NCBI RefSeq assembly: GCF_028128615.1
Contig: NZ_AMDP01000002.1
Span: 496,001-560,000 of the forward strand
Direction: 5' to 3'
Length of the DNA stretch: 64,000 nucleotides
Source: Enterococcus sp. 5H
GTDB lineage: Bacteria > Bacillota > Bacilli > Lactobacillales > Enterococcaceae
Below the pieces are notes generated by a model. That model ran no database searches and had not been told where the DNA came from. It saw nothing but the letters and a program-made list of their open reading frames with translations. This document shows positions 45,579 to 54,443 of this stretch, one piece after another; the first letter of the stretch is position 1, and every line of letters begins with the position of its first letter. The translations under genes and the position numbers were made by a program.

Positions 45579-46130
45579 ATGAAGAAAAAAATTGGTTTTT
45601 TTGTCGGAAGTTTAAGAAAAGGTTCTTATAGTAAAACGGTAGCAGTTGCACTTTCCAGTTTATTTCCTGAAGATTATGAACCTGTCTTTATTAATTTGCA
45701 CGATTTGGCTATGTATAATCAGGATTTAGATGACGAAGGAACACCTCCTGCTTCTTGGACAACTTTTAGAGAAGAAGTGAAACCTCTAGATGGCGTCGTA
45801 TTTGTTACTCCAGAATATAATCGTTCTGTTCCAGCCGTTTTAAAAAATGCGTTAGACGTTGGTTCACGTCCGTATGGACAAAGCGTTTGGGATGGTAAAC
45901 CAGGTCTAGTTGTAAGTGTTTCGCCTGGTGCTATTAGTGCATTCGGTGCCAACCATCATTTACGTCAATCACTTGTCTTTTTAAATGTCCCTACATTACA
46001 ACAACCAGAAGCATACATTGGCAATGTGGTTAGTTTAATCAATGAAGATGGTACAATTGCTGAAAGTACTATGGGATTCTTTAAAACAATTGTTGATTCT
46101 TATATTACTTTTTTAGAAAAAAATAGCTAA
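45579..46130 (+). CDS. NADPH-dependent FMN reductase family protein
   Basis: A 183-residue flavodoxin-fold oxidoreductase. The FMN phosphate loop GSLRKGSYSK lies near the N-terminus, and VVFVTPEYNRSVPAVLKNALDV is the diagnostic central block. Members reduce FMN, quinones or chromate. The ATG at 45579 follows GGAGGA at 7 bases. Monocistronic, with a terminator shared with the converging tag gene. Confidence 0.9.
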   Translation: MKKKIGFFVGSLRKGSYSKTVAVALSSLFPEDYEPVFINLHDLAMYNQDLDDEGTPPASWTTFREEVKPLDGVVFVTPEYNRSVPAVLKNALDVGSRPYGQSVWDGKPGLVVSVSPGAISAFGANHHLRQSLVFLNVPTLQQPEAYIGNVVSLINEDGTIAESTMGFFKTIVDSYITFLEKNS

Positions 46131-46140
46131 TTTAATCAGT

Positions 46141-46178
46141 GGTCTTCTCTAAAACAAATTTTGTCTTAGAGAAGATTT
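46141..46178 (+). terminator. Terminator of the FMN reductase gene
   Basis: A perfect 10-bp stem TCTTCTCTAA/TTAGAGAAGA (46143-46175) followed by TTTTTT on the plus strand. Confidence 0.9.
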
Positions 46179-46179
46179 T

Positions 46180-46743
46180 TTAGTTTACTTCATTATGACG
46201 AAAACAAGAGACGATATGATCATTGATTATTCCAACGGCTTCTAAAAATGCATAGATAATGGTGCTTCCAATAAACTTAAATCCTCTTTTCTTTAAATCA
46301 GCACTAATTCTGTCTGAAAGTTCATTGGTTGTAGGAATTTCCTCTTGGTATTGATAGTTATTGTTCATTACCTCATATTGATTGAATCCCCACAAATACT
46401 TAGAAAATGAGCCAAACTCTTGTTGGATTTCCATTACTTTTCCAGCATTATGAATAGCTGCTTCTATTTTTCTTCGATTTCGGATAATTCCCGAATTATT
46501 TACTAACTCATCTATTTTTATTTCATCATACATTGCTACTTTCTGAATATCAAAGGAATCATATGCTTCGTCAAACTGCTGTTCCTTATTTAAGATTGTC
46601 TGCCAGCTTAATCCAGCCTGATTAATATCTAAAACTAACTTTCTAAATAAACGCTGATCTTCATAGACTGGAACTCCCCACACCTTATCATGGTACTCAC
46701 TCATATTCGGACTGCTTTTAGCCCAAGTACATCTTTGTTTCAT
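46180..46743 (-). CDS. tag: DNA-3-methyladenine glycosylase I
   Basis: Excises 3-methyladenine from alkylated DNA. 187 residues with CTWAKSSP, YHDKVWGVP, the catalytic-pocket Glu in FRKLVLDINQAGLSWQTIL-type block (visible as NQAGLSWQTIL), FKFIGSTIIYAFLEAVG and a C-terminal zinc His (IVSCFRH). The ATG at 46741-46743 follows AGGAAGGTGG; a GTG three codons upstream overlaps that site. Confidence 0.93.
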   Translation of the reverse strand: MKQRCTWAKSSPNMSEYHDKVWGVPVYEDQRLFRKLVLDINQAGLSWQTILNKEQQFDEAYDSFDIQKVAMYDEIKIDELVNNSGIIRNRRKIEAAIHNAGKVMEIQQEFGSFSKYLWGFNQYEVMNNNYQYQEEIPTTNELSDRISADLKKRGFKFIGSTIIYAFLEAVGIINDHIVSCFRHNEVN

Positions 46744-46805
46744 CCCTTCCACCTTCCTAAATTCTGTCTCTGTTCATTCATTGTAACAAAAAAAGCAAAA
46801 AGATA

Positions 46806-46840
46806 TTTACAAAGCAAACTGTACCATGTATACTAGTACA
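46806..46840 (+). promoter_or_regulatory. Promoter and candidate GntR operator
   Basis: TTTACA (46806-46811), a 17-base spacer and TATACT (46829-46834) form a strong promoter. TGTAC and GTACA (46820-46824 and 46836-46840) are inverted and flank the -10, so binding of the GntR protein would block transcription. Autoregulation is inferred. Confidence 0.6.
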
Positions 46841-46870
46841 CAACAATCACTTTACAAAAAGGAGATTCGC

Positions 46871-47251
46871 ATGGTTTCAATTAATAAAAATAGCAGCAAA
46901 CCATACTATGAACAGCTAATGTTAAGCATCAAAGAAGATATCTTAAATGGATTGCTGCAGCCCGGAGATCGTTTACCTTCTGTAAGAGAAATGGCCCGGT
47001 TGCTCTTGATGAACCCAAATACTGTAAGTAAAGCTTATAAACTTTTGGAATCGCAAGAAGTAATCGTGACTGTTAAAGGCAAAGGAACGTATGTGAAAAA
47101 AATTGACACTGAATTACGAGATGAGTTTCAGATACAAAAGATCAAAAAAGAATTCAATGATTTAGTCATTGAAGCGAATTATCTAAATTTGTCAATTGAA
47201 GAAATGTCTCAATGGTTAAATGACAGTTATCGACATCTGAAAGGGGAATAA
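46871..47251 (+). CDS. GntR family transcriptional regulator (YtrA type)
   Basis: A 126-residue short GntR protein: a winged helix (residues about 10-75, YYEQLMLSIKEDILNG, LPSVREMARLLLMNPNTVSKAY) followed by only about 50 residues, the YtrA arrangement. Such regulators repress an ABC transporter operon they lead. GGAG precedes the ATG at 46871; the gene is followed after 2 bases by the ABC ATPase gene. The inducer is unknown, often cell-wall-active agents in relatives. Confidence 0.9.
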   Translation: MVSINKNSSKPYYEQLMLSIKEDILNGLLQPGDRLPSVREMARLLLMNPNTVSKAYKLLESQEVIVTVKGKGTYVKKIDTELRDEFQIQKIKKEFNDLVIEANYLNLSIEEMSQWLNDSYRHLKGE

Positions 47252-47253
47252 GA

Positions 47254-48153
47254 ATGCGTATTGAAGGATTAGTAAAAACAATTGATCAAAAAGATATTTT
47301 AAATGATCTTACTTTAACATTAAGAAAAGGTGAAATTACTGGCCTGATTGGTACCAACGGCTCAGGCAAAACAACTTTTTTTCGTTCAATTGCTGGACAT
47401 TACGAACTAGATCAAGGGAAAATATTTATTGACGATGTAGATATTCAAGCTGATAAACTGCTTAAACAGCAAATTTTCTACATTGATGAGCAATATAATT
47501 TTCTTTCTAGTTATTCGCTAAATAAGCTACTCCTATTTTATCAAAATGCCTATGCTGGTTTTAATAAGGAAAAATATCTATCCTTACTTAAGAAAAATAA
47601 TCTAAATCCCAATACTAAGTATCGTTCGATGTCTAAAGGAATGCAAGGATTATACAAAATGATTTTAGCTATCTGTTCGAATGCAGATTATCTCTTATTA
47701 GATGAACCTTTAGACGGTTTGGACCTGATTGTCAAAAAAAATGTTCTAGGGTTGCTTTTAGATGATGTTAGCGAAAATCAACGTGCAATCGTTATCTCTT
47801 CACATAATTTAAGTGAACTTGAAAGCATTATTGATCGCGCGCTAATATTAAAAAATCAACACATTCAACTGGATTATCATTTAGAAGATTTAAGAGAGAA
47901 TGCCCGCAAAATTCAAATGGTTTTTAAAACAAAAAAAGTTCCACAGATCGTTAAACAAAATAGCCAACTACTTCATTTTCAAGGTCGGGTTGTCACTTCT
48001 ATTTTTGAAAACTATACAGAAGAACTAAAACAAGCTATTGAAGCAGAACAACCTGTGTTATTCGAAGAGCTTCCTCTAACACTTGAAGATGTATTTGAAG
48101 CTAATTTTGCACATGGGAAAACTGATTATTCATTACAAGGAGAAATTCTATGA
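47254..48153 (+). CDS. ABC transporter ATP-binding protein
   Basis: A 299-residue ATPase with Walker A GTNGSGKTT, a poor signature (MSKGMQGL in place of LSGGQ), Walker B YLLLDEPLDGLD and the switch His in ISSHNLSELE. The C-terminal 90 residues are an extra domain seen in YtrB/EcsA-type exporters. It overlaps the permease gene by 4 bases and is controlled by the GntR protein. Direction and substrate are not evident. Confidence 0.9.
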   Translation: MRIEGLVKTIDQKDILNDLTLTLRKGEITGLIGTNGSGKTTFFRSIAGHYELDQGKIFIDDVDIQADKLLKQQIFYIDEQYNFLSSYSLNKLLLFYQNAYAGFNKEKYLSLLKKNNLNPNTKYRSMSKGMQGLYKMILAICSNADYLLLDEPLDGLDLIVKKNVLGLLLDDVSENQRAIVISSHNLSELESIIDRALILKNQHIQLDYHLEDLRENARKIQMVFKTKKVPQIVKQNSQLLHFQGRVVTSIFENYTEELKQAIEAEQPVLFEELPLTLEDVFEANFAHGKTDYSLQGEIL

Positions 48154-49310
48154 ACAAACAATTGCTAACTATTTTAAAAAAACGTTATGGTCTTTTTATA
48201 CTGATTGCTAGCATCGCTATTGTAGGTTTTTATGTTTTTTTAGGTATAAGTGATGTGAATCGTTGGAAAGAAATGGAACTATATTACAGTTCTGATGATT
48301 TTATCACAGAATTAAAACAAAATCCTGAAGAGATAAATCCTAGTTACAAAAATTTATCATTAAAAGAACGACAAGAAAAACATAAAAAAGACAGCTTAAT
48401 GCTATTTTTCCAAACAGACACTTTTGATGATCAAGGAAATATGGACACTTCCGAAAATCGACCCTATTTTACAATGTATTTCAATGAAAATCCATGGCTA
48501 TTAATTTCCCTTATTTCGCTAATCGGCTTCTCTCTATTTTTTGTTGACTTAAAAACTTCTTTCAACGAGTTCTTATTTTCGTTAGGTGTGTCTAAGCGTA
48601 AAATATATTTCACAAAGTATTTATTAATTGCACTACCACTTCTTTTTAGTGTATTAATTGCTAAAATATTATTTATTGGCATCGTAACTTTAGGAATTCC
48701 TAGTGAATATGTCAACTTAAACATGCATCAAATAGTCATGAATATCCTAGCACTTTGGTCACCGATTGTCTTTTATTTTTCTGTGTCTACATTTATTGGT
48801 TTGGTTACTGGACATATGATTCTTGGACCATTAACATTATTTGGCTTTTGTTTTTCATTTGAGTTTTTTATGACTTCACTTACAAATGCACTATACTTTT
48901 TTACAGATCATACAAAAGAAGTTTATATGGGTGATTTTTTCCAATACATTATAACTAAAAATCCTACTCCGTTGTTTCCTATTATTTTTGCGTTAGTTGT
49001 GTCAATTTTGCTAACTGTGTCAGGTTTCTTTTTATTCCCCGCTTTAACGTTAGAGAAAAAAGGAAACTATTTATTATTCGATAAACTTAAAATTCCTGTG
49101 ATTATCGCAACTACAATTTATGTACCTATTGTTATGGTGTTTTCACAAGGCTTTTCTCATGATGAAAGTCTCCAATCTTCTATCGTTAGTCTACTGATTT
49201 ATGCAATAATTACTGCGCTGATTGTAAGCTACATTGTCTTTAAAAAAGAAATTGATAGATGGATTCATCAAAAGAAACAAATCAAAGAAAAGATTTCTGT
49301 CAGGCAATAA
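48150..49310 (+). CDS. ABC transporter permease
   Basis: A 386-residue membrane protein with an N-terminal helix (residues about 14-32), a polar segment of about 85 residues, then a group of six or so helices from residue 115. A basic C-terminus ends the protein. It partners with the ATPase encoded directly upstream. No specific family signature that would give the substrate is visible. Confidence 0.82.
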   Translation: MNKQLLTILKKRYGLFILIASIAIVGFYVFLGISDVNRWKEMELYYSSDDFITELKQNPEEINPSYKNLSLKERQEKHKKDSLMLFFQTDTFDDQGNMDTSENRPYFTMYFNENPWLLISLISLIGFSLFFVDLKTSFNEFLFSLGVSKRKIYFTKYLLIALPLLFSVLIAKILFIGIVTLGIPSEYVNLNMHQIVMNILALWSPIVFYFSVSTFIGLVTGHMILGPLTLFGFCFSFEFFMTSLTNALYFFTDHTKEVYMGDFFQYIITKNPTPLFPIIFALVVSILLTVSGFFLFPALTLEKKGNYLLFDKLKIPVIIATTIYVPIVMVFSQGFSHDESLQSSIVSLLIYAIITALIVSYIVFKKEIDRWIHQKKQIKEKISVRQ

Positions 49311-49311
49311 A

Positions 49312-49355
49312 GAAAAGCAATTTGTCAGTTTGTTCTACTGGCAAATTGCTTTTTT
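49312..49355 (+). terminator. Terminator between the ABC permease and ffh
   Basis: A perfect stem AAAAGCAATTTG/CAAATTGCTTTT with an about 17-base loop, then TT and AT-rich sequence. The A-tracts on its left also allow termination of ffh. Confidence 0.85.
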
Positions 49356-49357
49356 AT

Positions 49358-50776
49358 TTATTTTTTCTTCTTTTTCTTCTTCTTATTTTTCTTAACCATG
49401 CGATTCATCGCCATTTTACCAAGTTTACCTTTGATGCCGCCGCCGAGCATTTGATCCATTCCCGGAATGTCCATATTGCCTTTTGACATTTGCTGCATCA
49501 TTTTTTTCGACTCTTTAAATTGTTTAATCATACGATTAACTTCTACTACATTATTTCCAGAACCAGCAGCGATTCTACGACGTCTGCTAGGATTTAGCAA
49601 ATCTGGGTTTTCTCTTTCAGCCGGTGTCATCGAAAGAATCATGGCACGCTTTCTCTCAACATCTTTCGGATCAACTTTAACATTTTCAAGCCCTGGCATA
49701 TTATTCATACCCGGAATCATTTTTAACAAATCTTCAATCGGTCCCATGCCCATAACTTGATCTAATTGTTCAATAAAATCATTGAAGTCAAAGCTGTTTT
49801 CTTTCATTTTCTTCGCAAGTTCTTCAGCTTTTTGCTCATCGTAGTCTTGTTGCGCTTTTTCTATTAAGGTCAGCATATCGCCCATACCCAAAATACGGCT
49901 AGACATACGATCCGGATGGAAAATTTCTAGATCTGTTAATTTTTCACCAGAACCGATAAATTTAATCGGTGCTCCAGTAACCGCACGAATCGAAAGCGCT
50001 GCTCCGCCACGCGTGTCACCGTCTAATTTGGTAATCACAACCCCAGTAATCCCAAGTTGTTGATTAAAGCTATCAGCAACATTGACTGCATCTTGCCCAG
50101 TCATTGCATCAACTACAAGTAAAATATCGTCAGGTTGAGCAACTTCTTTGATCTGCTTTAGTTCATCCATCAAAGTTTCATCGATATGCAAACGACCTGC
50201 CGTATCAATTAACACATAGTCATTTTTCTTTTCTTTGGCTAACGCCATCCCTTGACGAACAATCTCAACTGGATTAGTATCCGTACCCATATCAAAAACA
50301 GGAACTTCTAATTGTTGTCCCAAAACTTTTAACTGGTCAATCGCAGCTGGACGATATACATCGGCTGCAATCATTAGTGGACGAGCATTTTCAGTTTTAA
50401 TTAAATGGTTGGCTAATTTTCCGCCAAAGGTTGTTTTACCTGCCCCTTGTAAACCAACCATCATAATGACTGTTGGAATACGGTCAGATTTATTTAACCC
50501 TACTGTCTCAGAACCTAACGTTGCCGTTAATTCTTCGTCAACAATTTTAACAATCTGCTGAGCTGGTGACAAGCTTTCTAATACTTCCACACCAACAGCA
50601 CGTTCCCGAACGCGTTTCGTGAAATCTTTTACTACTTGTAAATTTACATCGGCCTCTAATAAGGCTAAACGGATTTCCCGCATCATTTCTTTTACGTCAG
50701 CTTCAGATACTTTTCCTTTACGACGTAATTTACTCATCGCCTGTTGCAGGCGGTCTGTTAAACTTTCAAAAGCCAT
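49358..50776 (-). CDS. ffh: Signal recognition particle protein Ffh
   Basis: The SRP54 GTPase that targets membrane proteins to the translocon. 472 residues with the N domain, the G domain (GLQGAGKTT, DVYRPAAIDQL, DTAGR, TKLDGD) and a methionine-rich M domain (residues about 300-465, with SRRRRIAAGSG). It ends in a lysine-only tail of over ten residues. It lies 4 bases after ylxM. The usual downstream partner rpsP is about 5 kb away. Confidence 0.97.
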   Translation of the reverse strand: MAFESLTDRLQQAMSKLRRKGKVSEADVKEMMREIRLALLEADVNLQVVKDFTKRVRERAVGVEVLESLSPAQQIVKIVDEELTATLGSETVGLNKSDRIPTVIMMVGLQGAGKTTFGGKLANHLIKTENARPLMIAADVYRPAAIDQLKVLGQQLEVPVFDMGTDTNPVEIVRQGMALAKEKKNDYVLIDTAGRLHIDETLMDELKQIKEVAQPDDILLVVDAMTGQDAVNVADSFNQQLGITGVVITKLDGDTRGGAALSIRAVTGAPIKFIGSGEKLTDLEIFHPDRMSSRILGMGDMLTLIEKAQQDYDEQKAEELAKKMKENSFDFNDFIEQLDQVMGMGPIEDLLKMIPGMNNMPGLENVKVDPKDVERKRAMILSMTPAERENPDLLNPSRRRRIAAGSGNNVVEVNRMIKQFKESKKMMQQMSKGNMDIPGMDQMLGGGIKGKLGKMAMNRMVKKNKKKKKKKK

Positions 50777-50780
50777 AATC

Positions 50781-51119
50781 TCATTCCTCTACTTCTTGTA
50801 TTTGTTCTATATAATTTATCATTGTCTCATCTTTAGGATATGTTTCTTTCACGTAAATTCTTAGCTTATCCAATAATTCTCCCCGAACAACATAATCAGA
50901 AAACAGATGCAATTTTTTTTCATATTCTTCTAAAATTTTTTCTGTTCGCTTGATATTGTCATAGACTGCTTGTCTGCTAACTTCGTATTCTTCAGCGATT
51001 TCACCTAATGAGAAATCATCTGCATAATACATCTCCATATAGTTCATTTGCTTTTCTGTCAGCAATGTGGAGTAAAATTCAAACAACGCATTCATTCGAT
51101 TGGTTTTCTCAATTTCCAT
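50781..51119 (-). CDS. ylxM: YlxM/p13-like SRP-associated DNA-binding protein
   Basis: A 112-residue helix-turn-helix protein of the UPF0122/YlxM family: [34 protein letters not shown]-type sigma-4-like domain (key residues in [20 protein letters not shown]) and a coiled C-terminus. In streptococci it stimulates Ffh GTPase activity. The ATG at 51117-51119 follows AGGAGC at 7 bases. Coupled to ffh; ftsY is not upstream as it is in some relatives. Confidence 0.9.
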   Translation of the reverse strand: MEIEKTNRMNALFEFYSTLLTEKQMNYMEMYYADDFSLGEIAEEYEVSRQAVYDNIKRTEKILEEYEKKLHLFSDYVVRGELLDKLRIYVKETYPKDETMINYIEQIQEVEE

Positions 51120-51287
51120 ACTTGCTGCTCCTATCTTCAATCCCTTTTAGGTTACCGATTTCAGGTCGATTAGTCAATAGTTCTTGTGCGATTTTCAAGG
51201 ATTTTTTTGGATTCATTTATCTGGTTGTATAAAGTAGCTGCTCTTGCTAGATAATGGTTTCCAAAACTTTTAACTATTCATATAATA

Positions 51288-51758
51288 CTATTTAAAATCT
51301 TGCTCAAGAGTAGTCTTCCAGTTGTTTTCTGAAATAACCTGAAGTCCTTTTGATAAAAAATAAGCTGTTGCTACCCCAACACCATTTTTTCGGCTACCTG
51401 AAAAATTTCCATCATAAACCTGATCATGACCGCAGGATGGACTGTTTTCTTTTAAAATAATCGTTGAAATATTTGCCTCTATTAACTTTTGATAGGCAAT
51501 GATTGCTCCCAGTTTAAATTGTTCTGTCACATCTTCGCCTTTGTCAGTAATAACCATTGATTGGTTTTTCCAAACATCAAATCCATCCCCGCCCTGAATT
51601 TCAGCAGGATCTCTGGGAATTGGCATACCACCTAAAACTTCAGGACAAACAAGAATTGCCTGACCATTATCAACTAGTTTTCTTAGTGCATCGACTTCTT
51701 TCGCTTGACCATCATAACGACAACAAATTCCTCCAAGACATGAACTGATTCCAATCAT
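51288..51758 (-). CDS. DUF523 family protein
   Basis: A 156-residue protein with the conserved N-terminal ISSCLGGICCRYDG, the central VCPEVLGGMPIPR and ILKENSPSCGH. The clustered cysteines are typical and suggest a metal or thiol chemistry, but the function is unknown; related proteins have been linked to 2-thiouracil metabolism. Monocistronic between ylxM and the PhoP-like gene. Confidence 0.85.
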   Translation of the reverse strand: MIGISSCLGGICCRYDGQAKEVDALRKLVDNGQAILVCPEVLGGMPIPRDPAEIQGGDGFDVWKNQSMVITDKGEDVTEQFKLGAIIAYQKLIEANISTIILKENSPSCGHDQVYDGNFSGSRKNGVGVATAYFLSKGLQVISENNWKTTLEQDFK

Positions 51759-51837
51759 TTGCTTCCCTCATTTCAATCTTTTATATTATACCATTTCTTT
51801 TGCTTTGAAAGTAGTTTTAGAAACATTCCATAAAGTT

Positions 51838-51865
51838 TTGGCTGTTTGGAAATCTGTGATAAAAT
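51838..51865 (+). promoter_or_regulatory. Promoter of the phoPR-like operon
   Basis: TTGGCT (51838-51843), a 16-base spacer and TAAAAT (51860-51865) lie 40 bases before the response regulator start. Confidence 0.55.
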
Positions 51866-51905
51866 ATCTTTGTATTTATTTTGCAATCTAAAAGGAGCCA
51901 AATAG

Positions 51906-52619
51906 ATGAAAAAAGTGCTAGTTGTCGATGATGAGCCGTCAATCGTGACATTGTTGACATTTAATTTAGAAAAAGATGGCTATCAAGTTGTCTCAGCCGA
52001 AGATGGCGCTGAAGGATTTGAGTTAGCGTTATCTAATCAATTTGATTTTATCATTTTGGACGTCATGCTGCCAAATATGGACGGTCTAGAAATTACAAAA
52101 TCGTTGCGTAGGGAAAAAATTGACACCCCTATTCTAATTTTAACTGCTAAAGATGATCAAGTTGACAAAATTATTGGTCTTGAAATTGGTGCAGATGACT
52201 ATTTAACAAAACCTTTTAGTCCAAGAGAAGTTTTAGCTCGAATGAAAGCTATTTTCCGTCGCCTAAAGCCCGCTTCTACTCCATCAGAGGAAATCAATGA
52301 ACCTGTTTCTAAACCGTTAATTTTAGGTGAGATCGCAGTTGATGAACAGAATTATGAAGTCTCTGTACGAGGTAAAAAGATTGAATTAACACCGAAAGAA
52401 TTTGAACTATTGGTTTATTTCATGAAGCGTAAAGATCGTGTCATCGATCGTGACACTTTATTAGACCGTATTTGGAACTATGATTTTGCAGGTCAAAGTC
52501 GAATTGTTGATGTTCATGTCAGCCATTTGCGGGATAAAATCGAATTAGATCCTAAACGTCCAATTTATTTAGTAACGGTTCGAGGATTTGGCTATCGCTT
52601 TCAGGAACCGAAAAAATGA
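51906..52619 (+). CDS. phoP: PhoP/PhoB-like response regulator
   Basis: A 237-residue OmpR-family regulator: acidic pocket DDE at residues 8-10, phosphoacceptor Asp52 in LDVMLP, LTAKDD, Lys in TKPFSP, and a winged helix (residues about 135-235, LTPKEFELLVYF, RTLLDRIW-like DTLLDRIWNYDF, VTVRGFGYRF). It overlaps its kinase gene by 4 bases. The PAS-containing kinase, the neighbouring pstS and the four-repeat box before pstS indicate control of phosphate starvation genes. AAGGAG precedes the ATG. Confidence 0.85.
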   Translation: MKKVLVVDDEPSIVTLLTFNLEKDGYQVVSAEDGAEGFELALSNQFDFIILDVMLPNMDGLEITKSLRREKIDTPILILTAKDDQVDKIIGLEIGADDYLTKPFSPREVLARMKAIFRRLKPASTPSEEINEPVSKPLILGEIAVDEQNYEVSVRGKKIELTPKEFELLVYFMKRKDRVIDRDTLLDRIWNYDFAGQSRIVDVHVSHLRDKIELDPKRPIYLVTVRGFGYRFQEPKK

Positions 52620-54376
52620 AAAAAAGACAACGGTTTGAGTATATTTTAGTCGGTTTAATGATGGCTACTTTATTTATTGGCAGTATTTTTTTAACAAATT
52701 ACTTCTTTAAAAAAGAATTATTAATACAACAAGAATCCTATTTACAAAAAAAAGCTCAATTATTAAAGGAACAACTTTCTTCGGTTTGGTTTGAACAAAA
52801 TGAACTTCCGCCAGATCAAAAAAATTTGGTCGCTCATTTTGCAACCGAAGAAAATGAACGCCTGACTTTAATGAATAATCATGGAGATATTTTTTATGAC
52901 ACTAGTGATGCTGACCTTCATGGTTCAAGAAGCAATCGTCCTGAAATAAAAGCAATTTTGTCAGGAGCGGATTTTGGTTCTGCGTTAAGAGAAAGTGCGA
53001 CTTTACATAAGGAACTACTCTACCTAGCGCTTCCTGTTTATCAAAATAACGAACTTGTCGGAATTATCCGAATTTCAGAAGAAACAACACAGTTTTCTAA
53101 CAGTATTCAAAGTTTTAGACGGTATATTTTGTTCACTTTAGGGATTTTATTTTTGATTATCACTGCATTTGTTTTCTTACTACTTCATCAGAAAAATGAG
53201 CCTCTGGTTACCGTTTTACCTGTATTGAAAAAAATTGTAAAGTATCCAGATGAAGCTCGATCTATTATTCAAGATTCTCCTGAATGGAATGAATTATATC
53301 AAACTGTCAATCTTTTAAGTCAGCAAATGAGCCAAACTTACCTAGCCTATACTTCTACGGATGAACAATTTCATGCATTATTAGATGAATTAATGATCGG
53401 TGTCTTTATTATCGATATTGACGGCAAATTAGAACTAATTAATCCAAAAATGCTGGAAATTTTATCCATTCAAGCAGAAGATGCTGGTAAAGACTATTTT
53501 GAGGTGATCCAAGAACCTGCATTGATTCATTTAATTCATCAAGTAGTCACAGAAAAAAGTGCTCTCCATCAAGAAATAAAATTGACTACTGCTCCAAATG
53601 AAGTCATTTTAGATGTTTCTTTACGTTTTATAGAAGAAGCTGGCAACCATTATCAAGTGTTAGGGATTGCTTATGATTTAACCCGAGTTCGCCAGTTGGA
53701 AAAAATGCAAAAAGATTTCGTTAGTAATGTCTCGCATGAATTAAAGACACCGGTCACCTCTTTATTAGGCTTTACCGAAACACTACTAGATGGTGCCAAA
53801 GATGATCCTGAAACACTTACTCAATTTTTAGAAATCATGCAGCAAGATGCCACTCGTCTCCAACAATTGATTCAAGAAATTTTGCAACTTTCACGTGACG
53901 GTAAAAACATCGCTTATGACAATCAAGAAATAGAATTGTATGCTTTTACTGAAGAAATCTTACGTTCTTATCGTAAATTAATTAAAGAAAAAAATCTCAC
54001 AATCAACATTCTTGGGGACAAAAATGATGTTTACTTAACTAAGTATGAGTTATTTTATCCAATTATTAAAAATCTGATCGAAAATGCCATTCAGTACTCG
54101 CCAAATGAAGGTGAAATTACCATAGACTTTAGTAGTCACGATACGCTAATTTATACAGTTAAAGATAATGGTATTGGGATTAGTTTAGAAGACCAAGAGC
54201 GCATTTTCGAGCGTTTTTATCGTGTTGATAAAGCACGAAGCCGCCATTCAGGCGGAACTGGTTTAGGTTTGTCAATTGTTCATAATTACACTGAACTATT
54301 AGGTGGTACGGTCTTGATTGACAGTCATCTTGGACTAGGTTCTACCTTTACTATTAAATTACCAAAAAGTAAGTAA
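52616..54376 (+). CDS. phoR: PhoR-like sensor histidine kinase with PAS domain
   Basis: A 586-residue membrane kinase: helix 1 (residues about 9-28), an extracellular domain of about 140 residues, helix 2 (residues about 172-192), a linker, a PAS domain (residues about 255-355) and the kinase core with His374 in FVSNVSHELKTPVTSL, NLIENAIQYS, DNGIGI, FYRVDKARSR and GLGLSIV. It resembles PhoR/PnpS of Gram-positives. Phosphate starvation sensing is inferred from the neighbouring pstS and from family membership. Confidence 0.87.
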   Translation: MKKRQRFEYILVGLMMATLFIGSIFLTNYFFKKELLIQQESYLQKKAQLLKEQLSSVWFEQNELPPDQKNLVAHFATEENERLTLMNNHGDIFYDTSDADLHGSRSNRPEIKAILSGADFGSALRESATLHKELLYLALPVYQNNELVGIIRISEETTQFSNSIQSFRRYILFTLGILFLIITAFVFLLLHQKNEPLVTVLPVLKKIVKYPDEARSIIQDSPEWNELYQTVNLLSQQMSQTYLAYTSTDEQFHALLDELMIGVFIIDIDGKLELINPKMLEILSIQAEDAGKDYFEVIQEPALIHLIHQVVTEKSALHQEIKLTTAPNEVILDVSLRFIEEAGNHYQVLGIAYDLTRVRQLEKMQKDFVSNVSHELKTPVTSLLGFTETLLDGAKDDPETLTQFLEIMQQDATRLQQLIQEILQLSRDGKNIAYDNQEIELYAFTEEILRSYRKLIKEKNLTINILGDKNDVYLTKYELFYPIIKNLIENAIQYSPNEGEITIDFSSHDTLIYTVKDNGIGISLEDQERIFERFYRVDKARSRHSGGTGLGLSIVHNYTELLGGTVLIDSHLGLGSTFTIKLPKSK

Positions 54377-54379
54377 ACT

Positions 54380-54427
54380 AAAAAGCGTCGAGAAACTTCA
54401 TTAAGAAATTTTCTCGGCGCTTTTTAG
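54380..54427. terminator. Bidirectional terminator between phoR and pstS
   Basis: AAAAGCGTCGAGAAA pairs with TTTCTCGGCGCTTTTT with one G-T pair; the A and T tracts serve both converging genes. Confidence 0.9.
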
Positions 54428-54443
54428 CATTTAGGGGAAGGTT

